This document shows positions 1 to 6,521 of a stretch of DNA of 9,094 nt, one piece after another. Numbering within the stretch: the first letter of the stretch is position 1; each line of letters opens with the position of its first letter. Under the pieces are notes generated by a model. That model did not search any database. It was not told the DNA's origin and saw nothing but the letters and a program-made list of their open reading frames with translations. The position numbers and the translations under genes are program-made. The stretch is from an uncultured Bacteroidales bacterium. GTDB taxonomy: Bacteria > Bacteroidota > Bacteroidia > Bacteroidales > UBA932. The stretch is taken from the NCBI GenBank assembly GCA_900544815.1, contig UQWT01000073.1:1-9094 (forward strand), given 5' to 3'.

Positions 1-21
1 GTCCTCTGCAATACCTATCAT
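1..21 (-). CDS. possible start of a gene running off the left edge
   Basis: On the minus strand an ATG at 21-19 opens a frame reading M-I-G-I-A-E-D up to the window edge. An in-frame TAG lies 12 bases further upstream (36-34), so the start must be this ATG or the GTG just before it (24-22). It begins 30 bases beyond the hairpin that ends the bactofilin gene, a sensible place for the next gene on this strand. A hydrophobic strand followed by Glu-Asp resembles the first strand and acidic pocket of a response-regulator receiver domain, but seven residues cannot establish a family. Confidence 0.3.
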
Positions 22-50
22 CACATTCAGATACTATCCTTATAAACGCA

Positions 51-77
51 AGAAGCTGACCTTTTGGGTCAGCTTCT
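51..77 (-). terminator. hairpin at the end of the bactofilin gene
   Basis: Bases 51-61 and 67-77 form a perfect 11-bp inverted repeat around a 5-base loop. The stem contains the last two codons and the TGA stop of the bactofilin gene, so the stop codon is itself part of the hairpin. Read on the minus strand, the stem is followed by TTGCGTTTATA, a poor T-tract. It could be a weak terminator or a structure protecting the 3' end of the message. Confidence 0.5.
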
Positions 78-419
78 ATCTATGATAGAACAGCTTCCAT
101 TAAATGATGCACCAATCTCTATTGCCACTTTTGCTGTTTTAAGAATCCCCTTAAATGACGAATTGGACTTAAACGAGATACTGTCTGAAGAGGTTATATT
201 ACCGTCTACCTTACCGAATATATCTGCGCTCATGCAGATGATATCTCCTTTTACAGATGCATTTTCTCCCAAGACGAGCTTTCCTTGAGTTGAGATATTC
301 CCCTCAAATGTACCGTCTATCCTAATATCCGATGTGGTGGTAAGGTTACCCTTTATCTCTGTCCCGGTTGAGACTCTGCTTACCTCATTTACTTGAGGTG
401 GTTGTTCATTCTTTGCCAT
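69..419 (-). CDS. bactofilin family cytoskeletal protein
   Basis: This encodes a 116-residue bactofilin (polymer-forming cytoskeletal protein, DUF583 family). Family members self-assemble without nucleotide into filaments and act as scaffolds for cell-shape or wall-modifying enzymes, usually at the inner face of the membrane. Residues 1-18 form a polar, proline-containing tail. From about residue 19 to 110 the protein is a run of short beta-strand repeats with recurring glycines and alternating hydrophobic residues (for example IDGTFEGNI, LVLGENASVKGDI and IFGKVDGNI), as expected for the right-handed beta-helix core. There is no membrane segment or signal peptide. The length is typical for a small single-domain bactofilin. 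The ATG at 419 is the only reasonable start. No Shine-Dalgarno sequence and no convincing -7 box are visible in the 183 bases upstream, so it may share a transcript with lpdA. No M23 peptidase gene, a common bactofilin neighbour, lies within the window. Confidence 0.9.
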   Translation of the reverse strand: MAKNEQPPQVNEVSRVSTGTEIKGNLTTTSDIRIDGTFEGNISTQGKLVLGENASVKGDIICMSADIFGKVDGNITSSDSISFKSNSSFKGILKTAKVAIEIGASFNGSCSIIDRS

Positions 420-542
420 TTAGTTTATTGTTTGTTTCAACTTTCTCTTTATAACACATTAAAAAAACAGTATTCACTCCGTGTCAATCAGCTGCTTATT
501 ATAATATGTTATTTCATTATCATTTGGTACAGAAGCATCATT

Positions 543-570
543 CAGCACTATAAACTCTCAACTATCAACT
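543..570. repeat. degenerate 7-bp tandem repeat, four units
   Basis: Four consecutive heptamers are seen on the plus strand: CAGCACT (543-549), ATAAACT (550-556), CTCAACT (557-563) and ATCAACT (564-570). The last three share AACT at the end, and read on the minus strand they give AGTTGAT, AGTTGAG and AGTTTAT. The array lies in the spacer between lpdA and the bactofilin gene. It is short and degenerate. Its role is unknown. Confidence 0.55.
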
Positions 571-575
571 AAATT

Positions 576-599
576 AAGGCCAAGGCCAACGCCAAAGCA
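576..599. repeat. degenerate 6-bp tandem repeat, four units
   Basis: Hexamers AAGGCC (576-581), AAGGCC (582-587), AACGCC (588-593) and AAAGCA (594-599) follow one another just beyond the lpdA stop codon, five bases from the heptamer array. The first two units contain the palindrome GGCCAAGGCC. The block is richer in G+C than the spacer around it. Confidence 0.5.
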
Positions 600-602
600 T
601 TC

Positions 603-2006
603 TTAACAATGAACTGCTTCGCCGTGTGCAGCTGCAGCTGCCTCCATTATGGCCTCGCTCATTGTAGGGTGAGGATGTACCGATTTTATAAAATCCTTTG
701 CAGTTGCGCCAAGGTTTCGTGCAACCACTATTCCCGATATCATCTCGGTGGCGTTTGCTCCAACAATATGCGCGCCAAGAATCTTGTCTGTCTGTGCATC
801 AATAATCAATTTCACAAAGCCGTCTCTCTCACCTGCTGCTGTTGCCTTACCGCTGGCCGTAAATGGGAACTTGCCTACTTTGTAATCAATACCTGCAGCT
901 TTGGCCTTCTTCTCTGTCATTCCAACAGAGGCAATCTCAGGTGATGTATAGGTTGCTCCGGGAATATTACCGTAATCGATAGGTTTAACATCCATTCCTG
1001 CAATCATCTCCACACAGGCAATAGCCTCCGCAGAAGCCACATGAGCCAATGCAGGGGTAGGAATAACATCTCCAATAGCATAAATGCCGGGAACATTTGT
1101 CATATAATTGCCATCAACGAGAATCTTTCCTCTTTCTGTGTTTACGCCAAGTTTCTCCAATCCCAAATTCTCTATATTGGCCTTTACCCCAACAGCAGAG
1201 AGCACCTTCTCAACCTTAAGTTCAACCTCCCCCTTTTTGGTGTCTATCTTAAGAGTACAACCATCTCCGGTTGTATCTACAGCCTTTACACCTGCAGAGG
1301 TCATAACCTTAACACCCATCTTGCGGAAACTTCTGCTTATCTGCGCAGCAACTTCCTCATCCTCAAGTGGAACAAGCTGATCCATATACTCTATGATATG
1401 AACCTCAGATCCCATTGATCTGTAGAAGAAAGCAAACTCACTTCCAATAGCGCCCGAACCTATGATTGCGATACTTGCAGGGATGCTGCTTGGAATGAGA
1501 GCATTTTTGTACGAAAGTATCTTCTCCCCATCTATAGGGGCAAACGGAAGAGCATTAGGCCTTGCACCTGTTGCTATTATTATATATTTTGCCTCCACAG
1601 TTTCATCTGTTCCATCCTCTTTTTTTACACAAACTGCACCCGGAGCTGTTATCTCTGCATCTCCTTTAATGACGGTAACATTGTTCTTTTTGAAAAGAAA
1701 CTCAATTCCTTTACTCATCTGAGTAGATACACCACGCTCTCTTTCAACAATCTTTTGTATGTTTGGGGTAACAGTTGCCACTTCGCTCATTTCCAAACCG
1801 TAATCCGAAAGATGCTTTGTATAGTTGTAGATTTGAGCGCTTTTTAAAAGAGCTTTTGTTGGAATACACCCCCAGTTAAGGCAAACTCCACCTAATTCTG
1901 CACGCTCTACTACAGCTGTATTGAATCCTAATTGCGATGCTCTTATAGCTGCAACATAGCCGCCTGGGCCTGCACCTATTACAACAACATCATATCTGTT
2001 TTCCAT
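603..2006 (-). CDS. lpdA: dihydrolipoyl dehydrogenase (E3)
   Basis: This FAD flavoprotein of 467 residues reoxidises the dihydrolipoyl group of 2-oxoacid dehydrogenase complexes or of glycine-cleavage H protein, passing electrons to NAD+. The FAD-binding GAGPGG lies at 11-16. The redox-active disulfide is C42 and C47 in GGVCLNWGCIPTK. ATGARP is at 145-150, the NAD-binding GSGAIG at 183-188, and the second FAD motif YAIGDV at 309-314. The C-terminal dimer domain ends with HPHPTMSE, giving the catalytic pair H446 and E451. All key residues are intact and the length is normal. The frame stays open to an ATG at 2063, but the ATG at 2006 puts the Rossmann strand directly at the N-terminus as in the family and is preferred. 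No E1, E2 or glycine-cleavage gene is in the window, so its partner complex cannot be told. It lies 122 bases downstream of secA on the same strand. No clear promoter was found in that gap. Confidence 0.96.
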   Translation of the reverse strand: MENRYDVVVIGAGPGGYVAAIRASQLGFNTAVVERAELGGVCLNWGCIPTKALLKSAQIYNYTKHLSDYGLEMSEVATVTPNIQKIVERERGVSTQMSKGIEFLFKKNNVTVIKGDAEITAPGAVCVKKEDGTDETVEAKYIIIATGARPNALPFAPIDGEKILSYKNALIPSSIPASIAIIGSGAIGSEFAFFYRSMGSEVHIIEYMDQLVPLEDEEVAAQISRSFRKMGVKVMTSAGVKAVDTTGDGCTLKIDTKKGEVELKVEKVLSAVGVKANIENLGLEKLGVNTERGKILVDGNYMTNVPGIYAIGDVIPTPALAHVASAEAIACVEMIAGMDVKPIDYGNIPGATYTSPEIASVGMTEKKAKAAGIDYKVGKFPFTASGKATAAGERDGFVKLIIDAQTDKILGAHIVGANATEMISGIVVARNLGATAKDFIKSVHPHPTMSEAIMEAAAAAHGEAVHC

Positions 2007-2101
2007 ATAATTGTTACTTGCTTTATTTATTACCAATCTGTATAACCAAATAACGCAAAACATTATTTAATTATATAATAAACTTATTTTAAAATAATTA
2101 C

Positions 2102-2119
2102 GACCTCTATATAGAAGTC
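2102..2119 (-). terminator. possible secA terminator hairpin
   Basis: Nine bases past the secA stop, the minus strand can form a 7-bp stem (GACTTCT paired with AGAGGTC, one G-U pair) around an ATAT loop. The following sequence, GTAATTATTTTA, is T-rich but broken. This would be a weak terminator that may let transcription continue into lpdA. Confidence 0.4.
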
Positions 2120-2128
2120 TCACGCCTC

Positions 2129-5100
2129 TTACTCCAACCGACCGTGACAGTTTTTGTATTTCTTGCCACTACCGCAAGGACAAGGGTCATTTCTTCCAAC
2201 CCTCTTCTCCACATGTACAGGAGCCTGTGTCCTTGGCTCTCCCGAGTTTGTTGCAAGCTCAGAACGGCTGGTCTTCAAATTATTCATCTCATCTCTTCTC
2301 CTTGGAGCCTCCTCCCTTACCTTAACAGGTTCTTCCGCATCCTGTCTTAGCGGAATCTGGGCACGGACAAGGAATGAGATTACATCCCTGCTTATCTTCT
2401 CAAGAACAGTCTTAAACAGGTTGAAGCTCTCAAACTTATAGATCAAAAGAGGATCCTTCTGTTCATATGTGGCATTCTGTACAGACTGCTTAAGGTCGTC
2501 CATATCCCTCAAGTGCTCTTTCCAGTACTCGTCTATCATCACAAGTGTTATTGTCTTGGCCAAAGATCTGGTAACCTCCTTACCTGCCGTATCATGAGCC
2601 TTTTTAAGGTTAATGATAAGCTGCAGCATCTTATGACCGTCTGTGATTGGAATTGCAATATTCTGATACGTTGCACTCTGAGTTGCATATATCTGCTCTA
2701 TGATAGGGAGCGACATCTTTATCATGGTCTCCCCTCTTCTTGCTATCACCTCCTTGATTGCCGTCTCTATCTTGTCTGCCAGCTGCTCCGTAGTACAGTC
2801 TGCAAAGAATTTCTCATCGAAGTTGGGCTCTATTGAGATCTTGGCAAGCTCTAAAGAGAATCCCGCATAATCAAATTCATCCTTCTTCTGCGCAAGAATA
2901 TCCGAATAATCTGAGATCATATTCATAAGGTCAACCTCTATTCTCTCACCGTAGAGGGCATTCCTTCTTCTGTTGTAGATAACCTCTCTCTGTGAGTTCA
3001 TCACATCGTCATACTCCAACAATCTCTTACGTATTCCAAAGTTATTCTCCTCAACCTTGCGTTGCGCTCTCTCTATAGATTTTGAGAGCATTGAATGTTG
3101 CAGAACCTCACCCTCTTTCATTCCCATGTGGTCTACAACCTTTGCAATCCTCTCGGAGCCGAACAGCCTCATAAGATTATCCTCAAGAGATACATAGAAG
3201 TTAGAAGAACCAGGGTCTCCCTGACGTCCGGCACGACCTCTCAACTGTCTGTCTACACGTCTTGAATCGTGTCTCTCTGTACCTATGATTGCCAAACCTC
3301 CCTTCTCCTTAACACCGGGTCCGAGTTTGATATCTGTACCACGTCCTGCCATGTTGGTTGCAATTGTTACTGCACCAGGCTGGCCCGCCTCAGCAACAAT
3401 CTCAGCCTCTTTTGCATGCTGTTTTGCATTCAGTACATTATGCTTTATACCCCTTAGTTTAAGGATACGGCTCAAAAGTTCCGATATCTCAACGGAGGTT
3501 GTACCCACAAGTACCGGCCTACCCTCTTTCTGTAGCTCTATAATCTTCTCTACAACAGCATTGTATTTGTCTTTCTTGGTCTTATAGATAAGATCGTCTC
3601 CATCTTTTCTTATTACAGGACGGTTGGTTGGGATGGTAACCACATCCAATTTGTAGATAGACCAGAACTCTCCCGCCTCTGTCTCTGCCGTACCGGTCAT
3701 ACCGGCCAACTTGTGGTACATTCTAAAATAGTTCTGTAGAGTGATGGTCGCAAATGTCTGTGTTGCAGCCTCAACCTTAACATTCTCCTTGGCCTCTATT
3801 GCCTGATGCAATCCCTCTGAATATCTTCTTCCTTCAAGAATACGTCCTGTCTGCTCATCAACAATCTTAACCTTGTTGTCCATAACGACATACTCAACAT
3901 CCTTCTCAAACATTGCATATGCTTTAAGCAACTGGTTAACGGTATGAACGCGCTCGGATTTAAGGGCATAGTCTGTAAGCAGAGCATCTTTTTTAATCAA
4001 TTTTTCGTCGGGACTCAAATCACTCTTCTCTATCTCTGCCACCTCATTACCCACATCCGGCATTACAAAGAAAGATGGGTCGCTAACCTGTTTAGCAATA
4101 TACTCGTTACCTTTATCTGTTAGCTCTACAGACCTCTGTTTTTCATCTATTACAAAGTAAAGAGGATCTGTGATTATGTGCATCTGCTTGTTGTTGTCCT
4201 GGATATAGATATTCTCTGTATTAAGCATAAGCTGCTTTATTCCGGGCTCGCTCAGGTACTTGATGAGCTGGTTATATTTTGGAAGCGCCTTATATGCTCT
4301 GTACAATATTTTTGCTCCTTCTTCTTTGTTTCCTTGCGATATAAGTTTTTTTGCCTCCGCAAGCATCTGTGTAGCCTCACCCTTCTGAAGATTATACAGA
4401 CGCTCTACCAGCGGTTTGAACTCTGCAAACTGCTGGTCGTCACCTTTTGGAACAGGGCCTGAGATAATGAGAGGTGTTCTCGCATCATCTATCAACACAG
4501 AGTCTACCTCATCTACAATGGCATAATGATGTTTCTTCTGCACAAGATCATCCGGGCTTGTTGCCATATTGTCCCTTAGATAGTCAAAACCAAACTCGTT
4601 GTTTGTACCAAAGGTTATATTTGAACGGTACGCTTTCTTTCTCCCCTCTGAATTTGGCTGGTGCTTGTCTATACAGTCTACTGTAAGTCCATGGAACTGG
4701 TAAAGCGGACCCATCCACTCAGAGTCTCGTTTGGAGAGGTAATCGTTCACTGTAACCACATGAACGCCTTTTCCTGCAAGGGCATTAAGGAATACAGGCA
4801 GCGTTGCAACCAATGTCTTACCCTCTCCGGTAGCCATCTCTGCAATCTTTCCCTGATGCAACACTATACCACCAATAAGCTGAACGTCGTAGTGAACCAT
4901 ATCCCATGTTACCATATTTCCGCCTGCCATCCAGCTGTTTTTCCAGATTGCATTGTCACCCTCTATTCTCACATAATCTACCTTAGTGCTTAAATCCCTG
5001 TCTGCATCGGTGGCCTTAACCACAATCTCCGCCTTCTCTTTAAATCTTCTTGCGGTTGATTTCATTACAGCAAACGCGTCGGGAAGAACCTCGTTAAGGA

Positions 5101-5413
5101 CCTCTTCTATTTTATCATCTATCTGCTTGGTAAGTTTGTCTACCTCAGTTGCTATTTTCTCCTTCTCCTGAGGATCCATATCTCCAATCTCAAGCTGCTG
5201 CCTCAACCCCCTCTTCTTCTCCTCATCTGCAGCAATACGGTCTGCTATAATCTTCTTTATCTCCTGCGCTTTTTCTCTTAGTTGGTCATCTGAATAGGTA
5301 TCTATGACAGCATATGCCGCCAAGGTCTTATCCAAGATAGGCTTAAGCATTTTATAATCTCTCTCTGCCTTTGAACCAAACAATTTCTTAAGAATACTCG
5401 AAAATGATCCCAT
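2129..5413 (-). CDS. secA: preprotein translocase ATPase SecA
   Basis: SecA is the motor that pushes unfolded preproteins through the SecYEG channel in the inner membrane. Of 1,094 residues, nucleotide-binding domain 1 has Walker A GEGKT at 196-200 and Walker B DEVD at 301-304. The preprotein cross-linking region follows, then MTGTA at 572-576. Domain 2 carries the QLRGRAGRQGD arginine-finger motif from 723. The scaffold and wing regions come next, then a charged, proline-rich linker from about 1020 to 1068. The end is a zinc-binding tail with C1078, C1080, C1089 and H1090, the part that binds SecB or phospholipid in other bacteria. It is about 190 residues longer than E. coli SecA, through extra segments near 60-105 (coiled-coil-like), 125-170 and 325-410. 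These are usual for Bacteroidota and not damage. The ATG at 5413 fits the family N-terminus (helix ending in LFGSKAERD). It has its own upstream promoter boxes. Confidence 0.98.
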   Translation of the reverse strand: MGSFSSILKKLFGSKAERDYKMLKPILDKTLAAYAVIDTYSDDQLREKAQEIKKIIADRIAADEEKKRGLRQQLEIGDMDPQEKEKIATEVDKLTKQIDDKIEEVLNEVLPDAFAVMKSTARRFKEKAEIVVKATDADRDLSTKVDYVRIEGDNAIWKNSWMAGGNMVTWDMVHYDVQLIGGIVLHQGKIAEMATGEGKTLVATLPVFLNALAGKGVHVVTVNDYLSKRDSEWMGPLYQFHGLTVDCIDKHQPNSEGRKKAYRSNITFGTNNEFGFDYLRDNMATSPDDLVQKKHHYAIVDEVDSVLIDDARTPLIISGPVPKGDDQQFAEFKPLVERLYNLQKGEATQMLAEAKKLISQGNKEEGAKILYRAYKALPKYNQLIKYLSEPGIKQLMLNTENIYIQDNNKQMHIITDPLYFVIDEKQRSVELTDKGNEYIAKQVSDPSFFVMPDVGNEVAEIEKSDLSPDEKLIKKDALLTDYALKSERVHTVNQLLKAYAMFEKDVEYVVMDNKVKIVDEQTGRILEGRRYSEGLHQAIEAKENVKVEAATQTFATITLQNYFRMYHKLAGMTGTAETEAGEFWSIYKLDVVTIPTNRPVIRKDGDDLIYKTKKDKYNAVVEKIIELQKEGRPVLVGTTSVEISELLSRILKLRGIKHNVLNAKQHAKEAEIVAEAGQPGAVTIATNMAGRGTDIKLGPGVKEKGGLAIIGTERHDSRRVDRQLRGRAGRQGDPGSSNFYVSLEDNLMRLFGSERIAKVVDHMGMKEGEVLQHSMLSKSIERAQRKVEENNFGIRKRLLEYDDVMNSQREVIYNRRRNALYGERIEVDLMNMISDYSDILAQKKDEFDYAGFSLELAKISIEPNFDEKFFADCTTEQLADKIETAIKEVIARRGETMIKMSLPIIEQIYATQSATYQNIAIPITDGHKMLQLIINLKKAHDTAGKEVTRSLAKTITLVMIDEYWKEHLRDMDDLKQSVQNATYEQKDPLLIYKFESFNLFKTVLEKISRDVISFLVRAQIPLRQDAEEPVKVREEAPRRRDEMNNLKTSRSELATNSGEPRTQAPVHVEKRVGRNDPCPCGSGKKYKNCHGRLE

Positions 5414-5472
5414 TATCTATTTTATTTTTTAATTTTTATAATTCAACCCGATTACACTATATTTTGTTTACT

Positions 5473-5502
5473 CAAACGTACAAATAATTTTTAACTCGCA
5501 AA
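5473..5502 (-). promoter_or_regulatory. Bacteroidota-type promoter for secA
   Basis: Read on the minus strand, TTTG at 5502-5499 is followed after 18 bases by TACGTTTG at 5480-5473. This matches the TTTG (-33) and TAnnTTTG (-7) consensus of the primary sigma factor in Bacteroidota. It predicts a transcript starting near 5467 with a leader of roughly 55 bases before the secA ATG. Confidence 0.6.
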
Positions 5503-5506
5503 TATA
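5499..5506 (-). promoter_or_regulatory. second -7 box upstream of secA
   Basis: TATATTTG on the minus strand is a perfect TAnnTTTG match. It overlaps the -33 element of the nearer secA promoter. A good -33 TTTG at the right distance is missing (only TTTA, 14 bases away). It sits in CGCAAATATAATAA (plus strand), a 14-mer repeated exactly in front of the ferredoxin gene, which supports it as a real promoter core. Confidence 0.45.
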
Positions 5507-5528
5507 ATAATATTGTTGGATAAAGTAG

Positions 5529-5536
5529 TATTTTTG
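5529..5536 (+). promoter_or_regulatory. -7 box of the small RNA candidate
   Basis: TATTTTTG matches TAnnTTTG exactly. It ends 7 bases before the first paired base of the structured RNA candidate, so transcription would start at about 5541-5543. TTG triplets at 5513-5515 and 5516-5518 are possible -33 elements but lie closer than usual. It is arranged back to back with the secA promoters. Confidence 0.5.
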
Positions 5537-5541
5537 TCCCT

Positions 5542-5688
5542 CTAACAGCTGCTTAGTAACATGAAAAAATAAGTTGTCTCTAATTAAGAGAATATTTTCT
5601 AAAAGAGATATAGACCTAAAAAATTCCTTAAGATGATGCAGGTTATTTTTTGAAGGTTACCTAAAAGCAGGAAGCTGTTTATTTTTTT
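5542..5688 (+). ncRNA. structured small RNA candidate, 6S-like shape
   Basis: This stretch lacks an open frame but its two ends pair collinearly. AACAGCT 5544-5550 pairs with AGCTGTT 5673-5679. GCTT 5551-5554 pairs with AAGC 5665-5668, across a 4-base bulge. AG 5555-5556 pairs with CT 5661-5662, and TAAC 5557-5560 with GTTA 5656-5659. After a small internal loop, AAAAAATAA 5564-5572 pairs perfectly with TTATTTTTT 5643-5651. The middle (5573-5642) is looser and can form local hairpins, for instance TCTCT 5577-5581 with AGAGA 5587-5591. The closing stem is followed at once by TATTTTTTT (5680-5688), like a terminator. A -7 box ends just upstream. Together these predict an independent transcript of about 145 bases. 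A long rod with a closing stem and an open centre recalls 6S RNA, which binds RNA polymerase; that identity is inference. The alternative is a terminating leader of the carbonic anhydrase gene 30 bases downstream. Confidence 0.6.
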
Positions 5689-5717
5689 AAATTATTTTGA
5701 AATCAAAATCAAATGAT

Positions 5718-6257
5718 ATGGCTATAATAAAAGATTTAAGGGGATTCAGCCCCAAAATAGGCAAAGACTGCTTTTTAGCAGAAAATTGTGTTATAGTTGG
5801 CGATGTTACCATTGGCAACGACTGCAGCATCTGGTACAGCACTGTCCTCCGCGGAGATGTTAACACAATAAAGATTGGCGACAGAGTTAATATCCAGGAC
5901 GGAGCCGTTCTGCATACCCTTTACCAACGTTCTGTATGTGAGATTGGCAATGATGTTTCGGTTGGCCATAACGCCATAATCCACGGTGCCAAGGTTGGCA
6001 ACAATGTGCTTGTTGGAATGGGGGCTGTTTTAATGGATAATGTTGTAGTTCCCGACAATACAATCATCGCCGCAGGAGCTGTTGTACTTAGCAACAGCGT
6101 GCTTGAGCCCGGAATTTATGCCGGTGTGCCGGCAAAAAAGGTTAAGGATGCCTCTGAGACGATTGGGGCTGCCGCCCACAAGAATGCACAAGGGTATCTT
6201 ATGTACAAAGACTGGTATAAGGATCCTAATTATTACAAAGATACGGAGCTAAAGTAA
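5718..6257 (+). CDS. gamma-class carbonic anhydrase family protein
   Basis: This cytoplasmic protein of 179 residues has a left-handed beta-helix of hexapeptide repeats running from about residue 10 to 140, then a C-terminal helix. The family forms trimers with a metal between subunits. The three metal-binding histidines are present as H66 (GAVLHT), H84 (VGHN) and H89 (IIHGA). The active-site companions R45, D47, Q60 and D61 of the archaeal Cam enzyme are also conserved. Reversible hydration of CO2 is therefore plausible. However, many bacterial members (YrdA and PaaY types) have weak or unproven activity, and the acidic loop with the proton-shuttle glutamate of Cam appears absent, so the substrate is uncertain. 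The frame could begin at a TTG at 5697, but that lies beside the T-run of the upstream RNA candidate, and ATG at 5718 gives the usual family N-terminus (MAIIKDLRGF). No separate promoter was recognised. Read-through from 5529 may feed it. Confidence 0.9.
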   Translation: MAIIKDLRGFSPKIGKDCFLAENCVIVGDVTIGNDCSIWYSTVLRGDVNTIKIGDRVNIQDGAVLHTLYQRSVCEIGNDVSVGHNAIIHGAKVGNNVLVGMGAVLMDNVVVPDNTIIAAGAVVLSNSVLEPGIYAGVPAKKVKDASETIGAAAHKNAQGYLMYKDWYKDPNYYKDTELK

Positions 6258-6297
6258 AAAAAGGGGTGACTGATGAGTTCAGCCACCCCATAAATTT
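6256..6297. terminator. bidirectional terminator between convergent genes
   Basis: GGGGTG 6263-6268 pairs with CACCCC 6284-6289. After an A/C mismatch, CTGA 6270-6273 pairs with TCAG 6279-6282, around the loop TGAGT. On the minus strand the stem is followed by seven Ts (complement of 6256-6262), an excellent terminator for the ferredoxin gene. On the plus strand ATAAATTTTT follows, adequate for the carbonic anhydrase gene. The A-run overlaps the stop codon of the latter. Confidence 0.85.
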
Positions 6298-6309
6298 TTG
6301 TCAAATAAA

Positions 6310-6480
6310 TTACTCAGCCAAGCTGATAGCACCTACAGGACAAGCGCTGGCACATGTACCACACTCTGTACACATATCAGGGTTGATTGAATAAATATCA
6401 CCAGAAGAGATTGCTCCAACAGGGCACTCATCTATACATGTTCCGCAAGCTGCGCAATCGTTTGAAATTTTGTAAGCCAT
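6310..6480 (-). CDS. 2[4Fe-4S] ferredoxin
   Basis: This 56-residue bacterial (clostridial-type) ferredoxin is a small soluble carrier of low-potential electrons between enzymes such as pyruvate:ferredoxin oxidoreductase, hydrogenases or Rnf. Two complete CxxCxxCxxxCP motifs are present: C9, C12, C15, C19 and C37, C40, C43, C47. By the family pattern the first three cysteines of one motif and the last of the other bind each cluster. The two halves are similar to each other (CPVGAIS occurs in both), reflecting the ancient duplication of this fold. The length matches the classic 55-residue proteins. The ATG at 6480 gives the standard MAYKIS start. It is flanked by a promoter box and by terminators on both sides, so it is probably transcribed alone. 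A specific partner enzyme is not encoded nearby. Confidence 0.95.
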   Translation of the reverse strand: MAYKISNDCAACGTCIDECPVGAISSGDIYSINPDMCTECGTCASACPVGAISLAE

Positions 6481-6513
6481 GACTCTTATTAAATTTTATT
6501 CGTTAAACTCCCG

Positions 6514-6521
6514 CAAATATA
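6514..6521 (-). promoter_or_regulatory. -7 box of the ferredoxin gene
   Basis: TATATTTG on the minus strand matches TAnnTTTG exactly, 33 bases before the ferredoxin ATG. A TTG at 6539-6537 could be the -33 element, 15 bases away, which is slightly short. The box lies in the 14-mer at 6512-6525, identical to one upstream of secA (5497-5510). Confidence 0.5.

Noticed and set aside
578..587. GGCCAAGGCC palindrome as an lpdA terminator
   Set aside because: It leaves almost no loop and has no T-tract after it on the minus strand; it is better explained as two units of the hexamer repeat.
609..1722. Plus-strand frames opposite lpdA
   Set aside because: These are antisense shadows of an intact, motif-complete lpdA.
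2007..2063. N-terminal extension of lpdA to the ATG at 2063
   Set aside because: The extra 19 residues are unlike the family and would displace the FAD-binding strand, which begins properly from the ATG at 2006.
2084..2097. Perfect palindrome TTATTTTAAAATAA between secA and lpdA
   Set aside because: It is made only of A and T in an AT-rich spacer, would form a weak hairpin with no usable loop, and probably arises by chance.
2144..4993. Several plus-strand frames opposite secA
   Set aside because: They are shadows of the well-supported secA frame, with cysteine- and serine-rich translations and no domain.
5697..5717. TTG start for the carbonic anhydrase gene
   Set aside because: It adds seven polar residues beside the T-run of the RNA candidate; the ATG at 5718 gives the family N-terminus.
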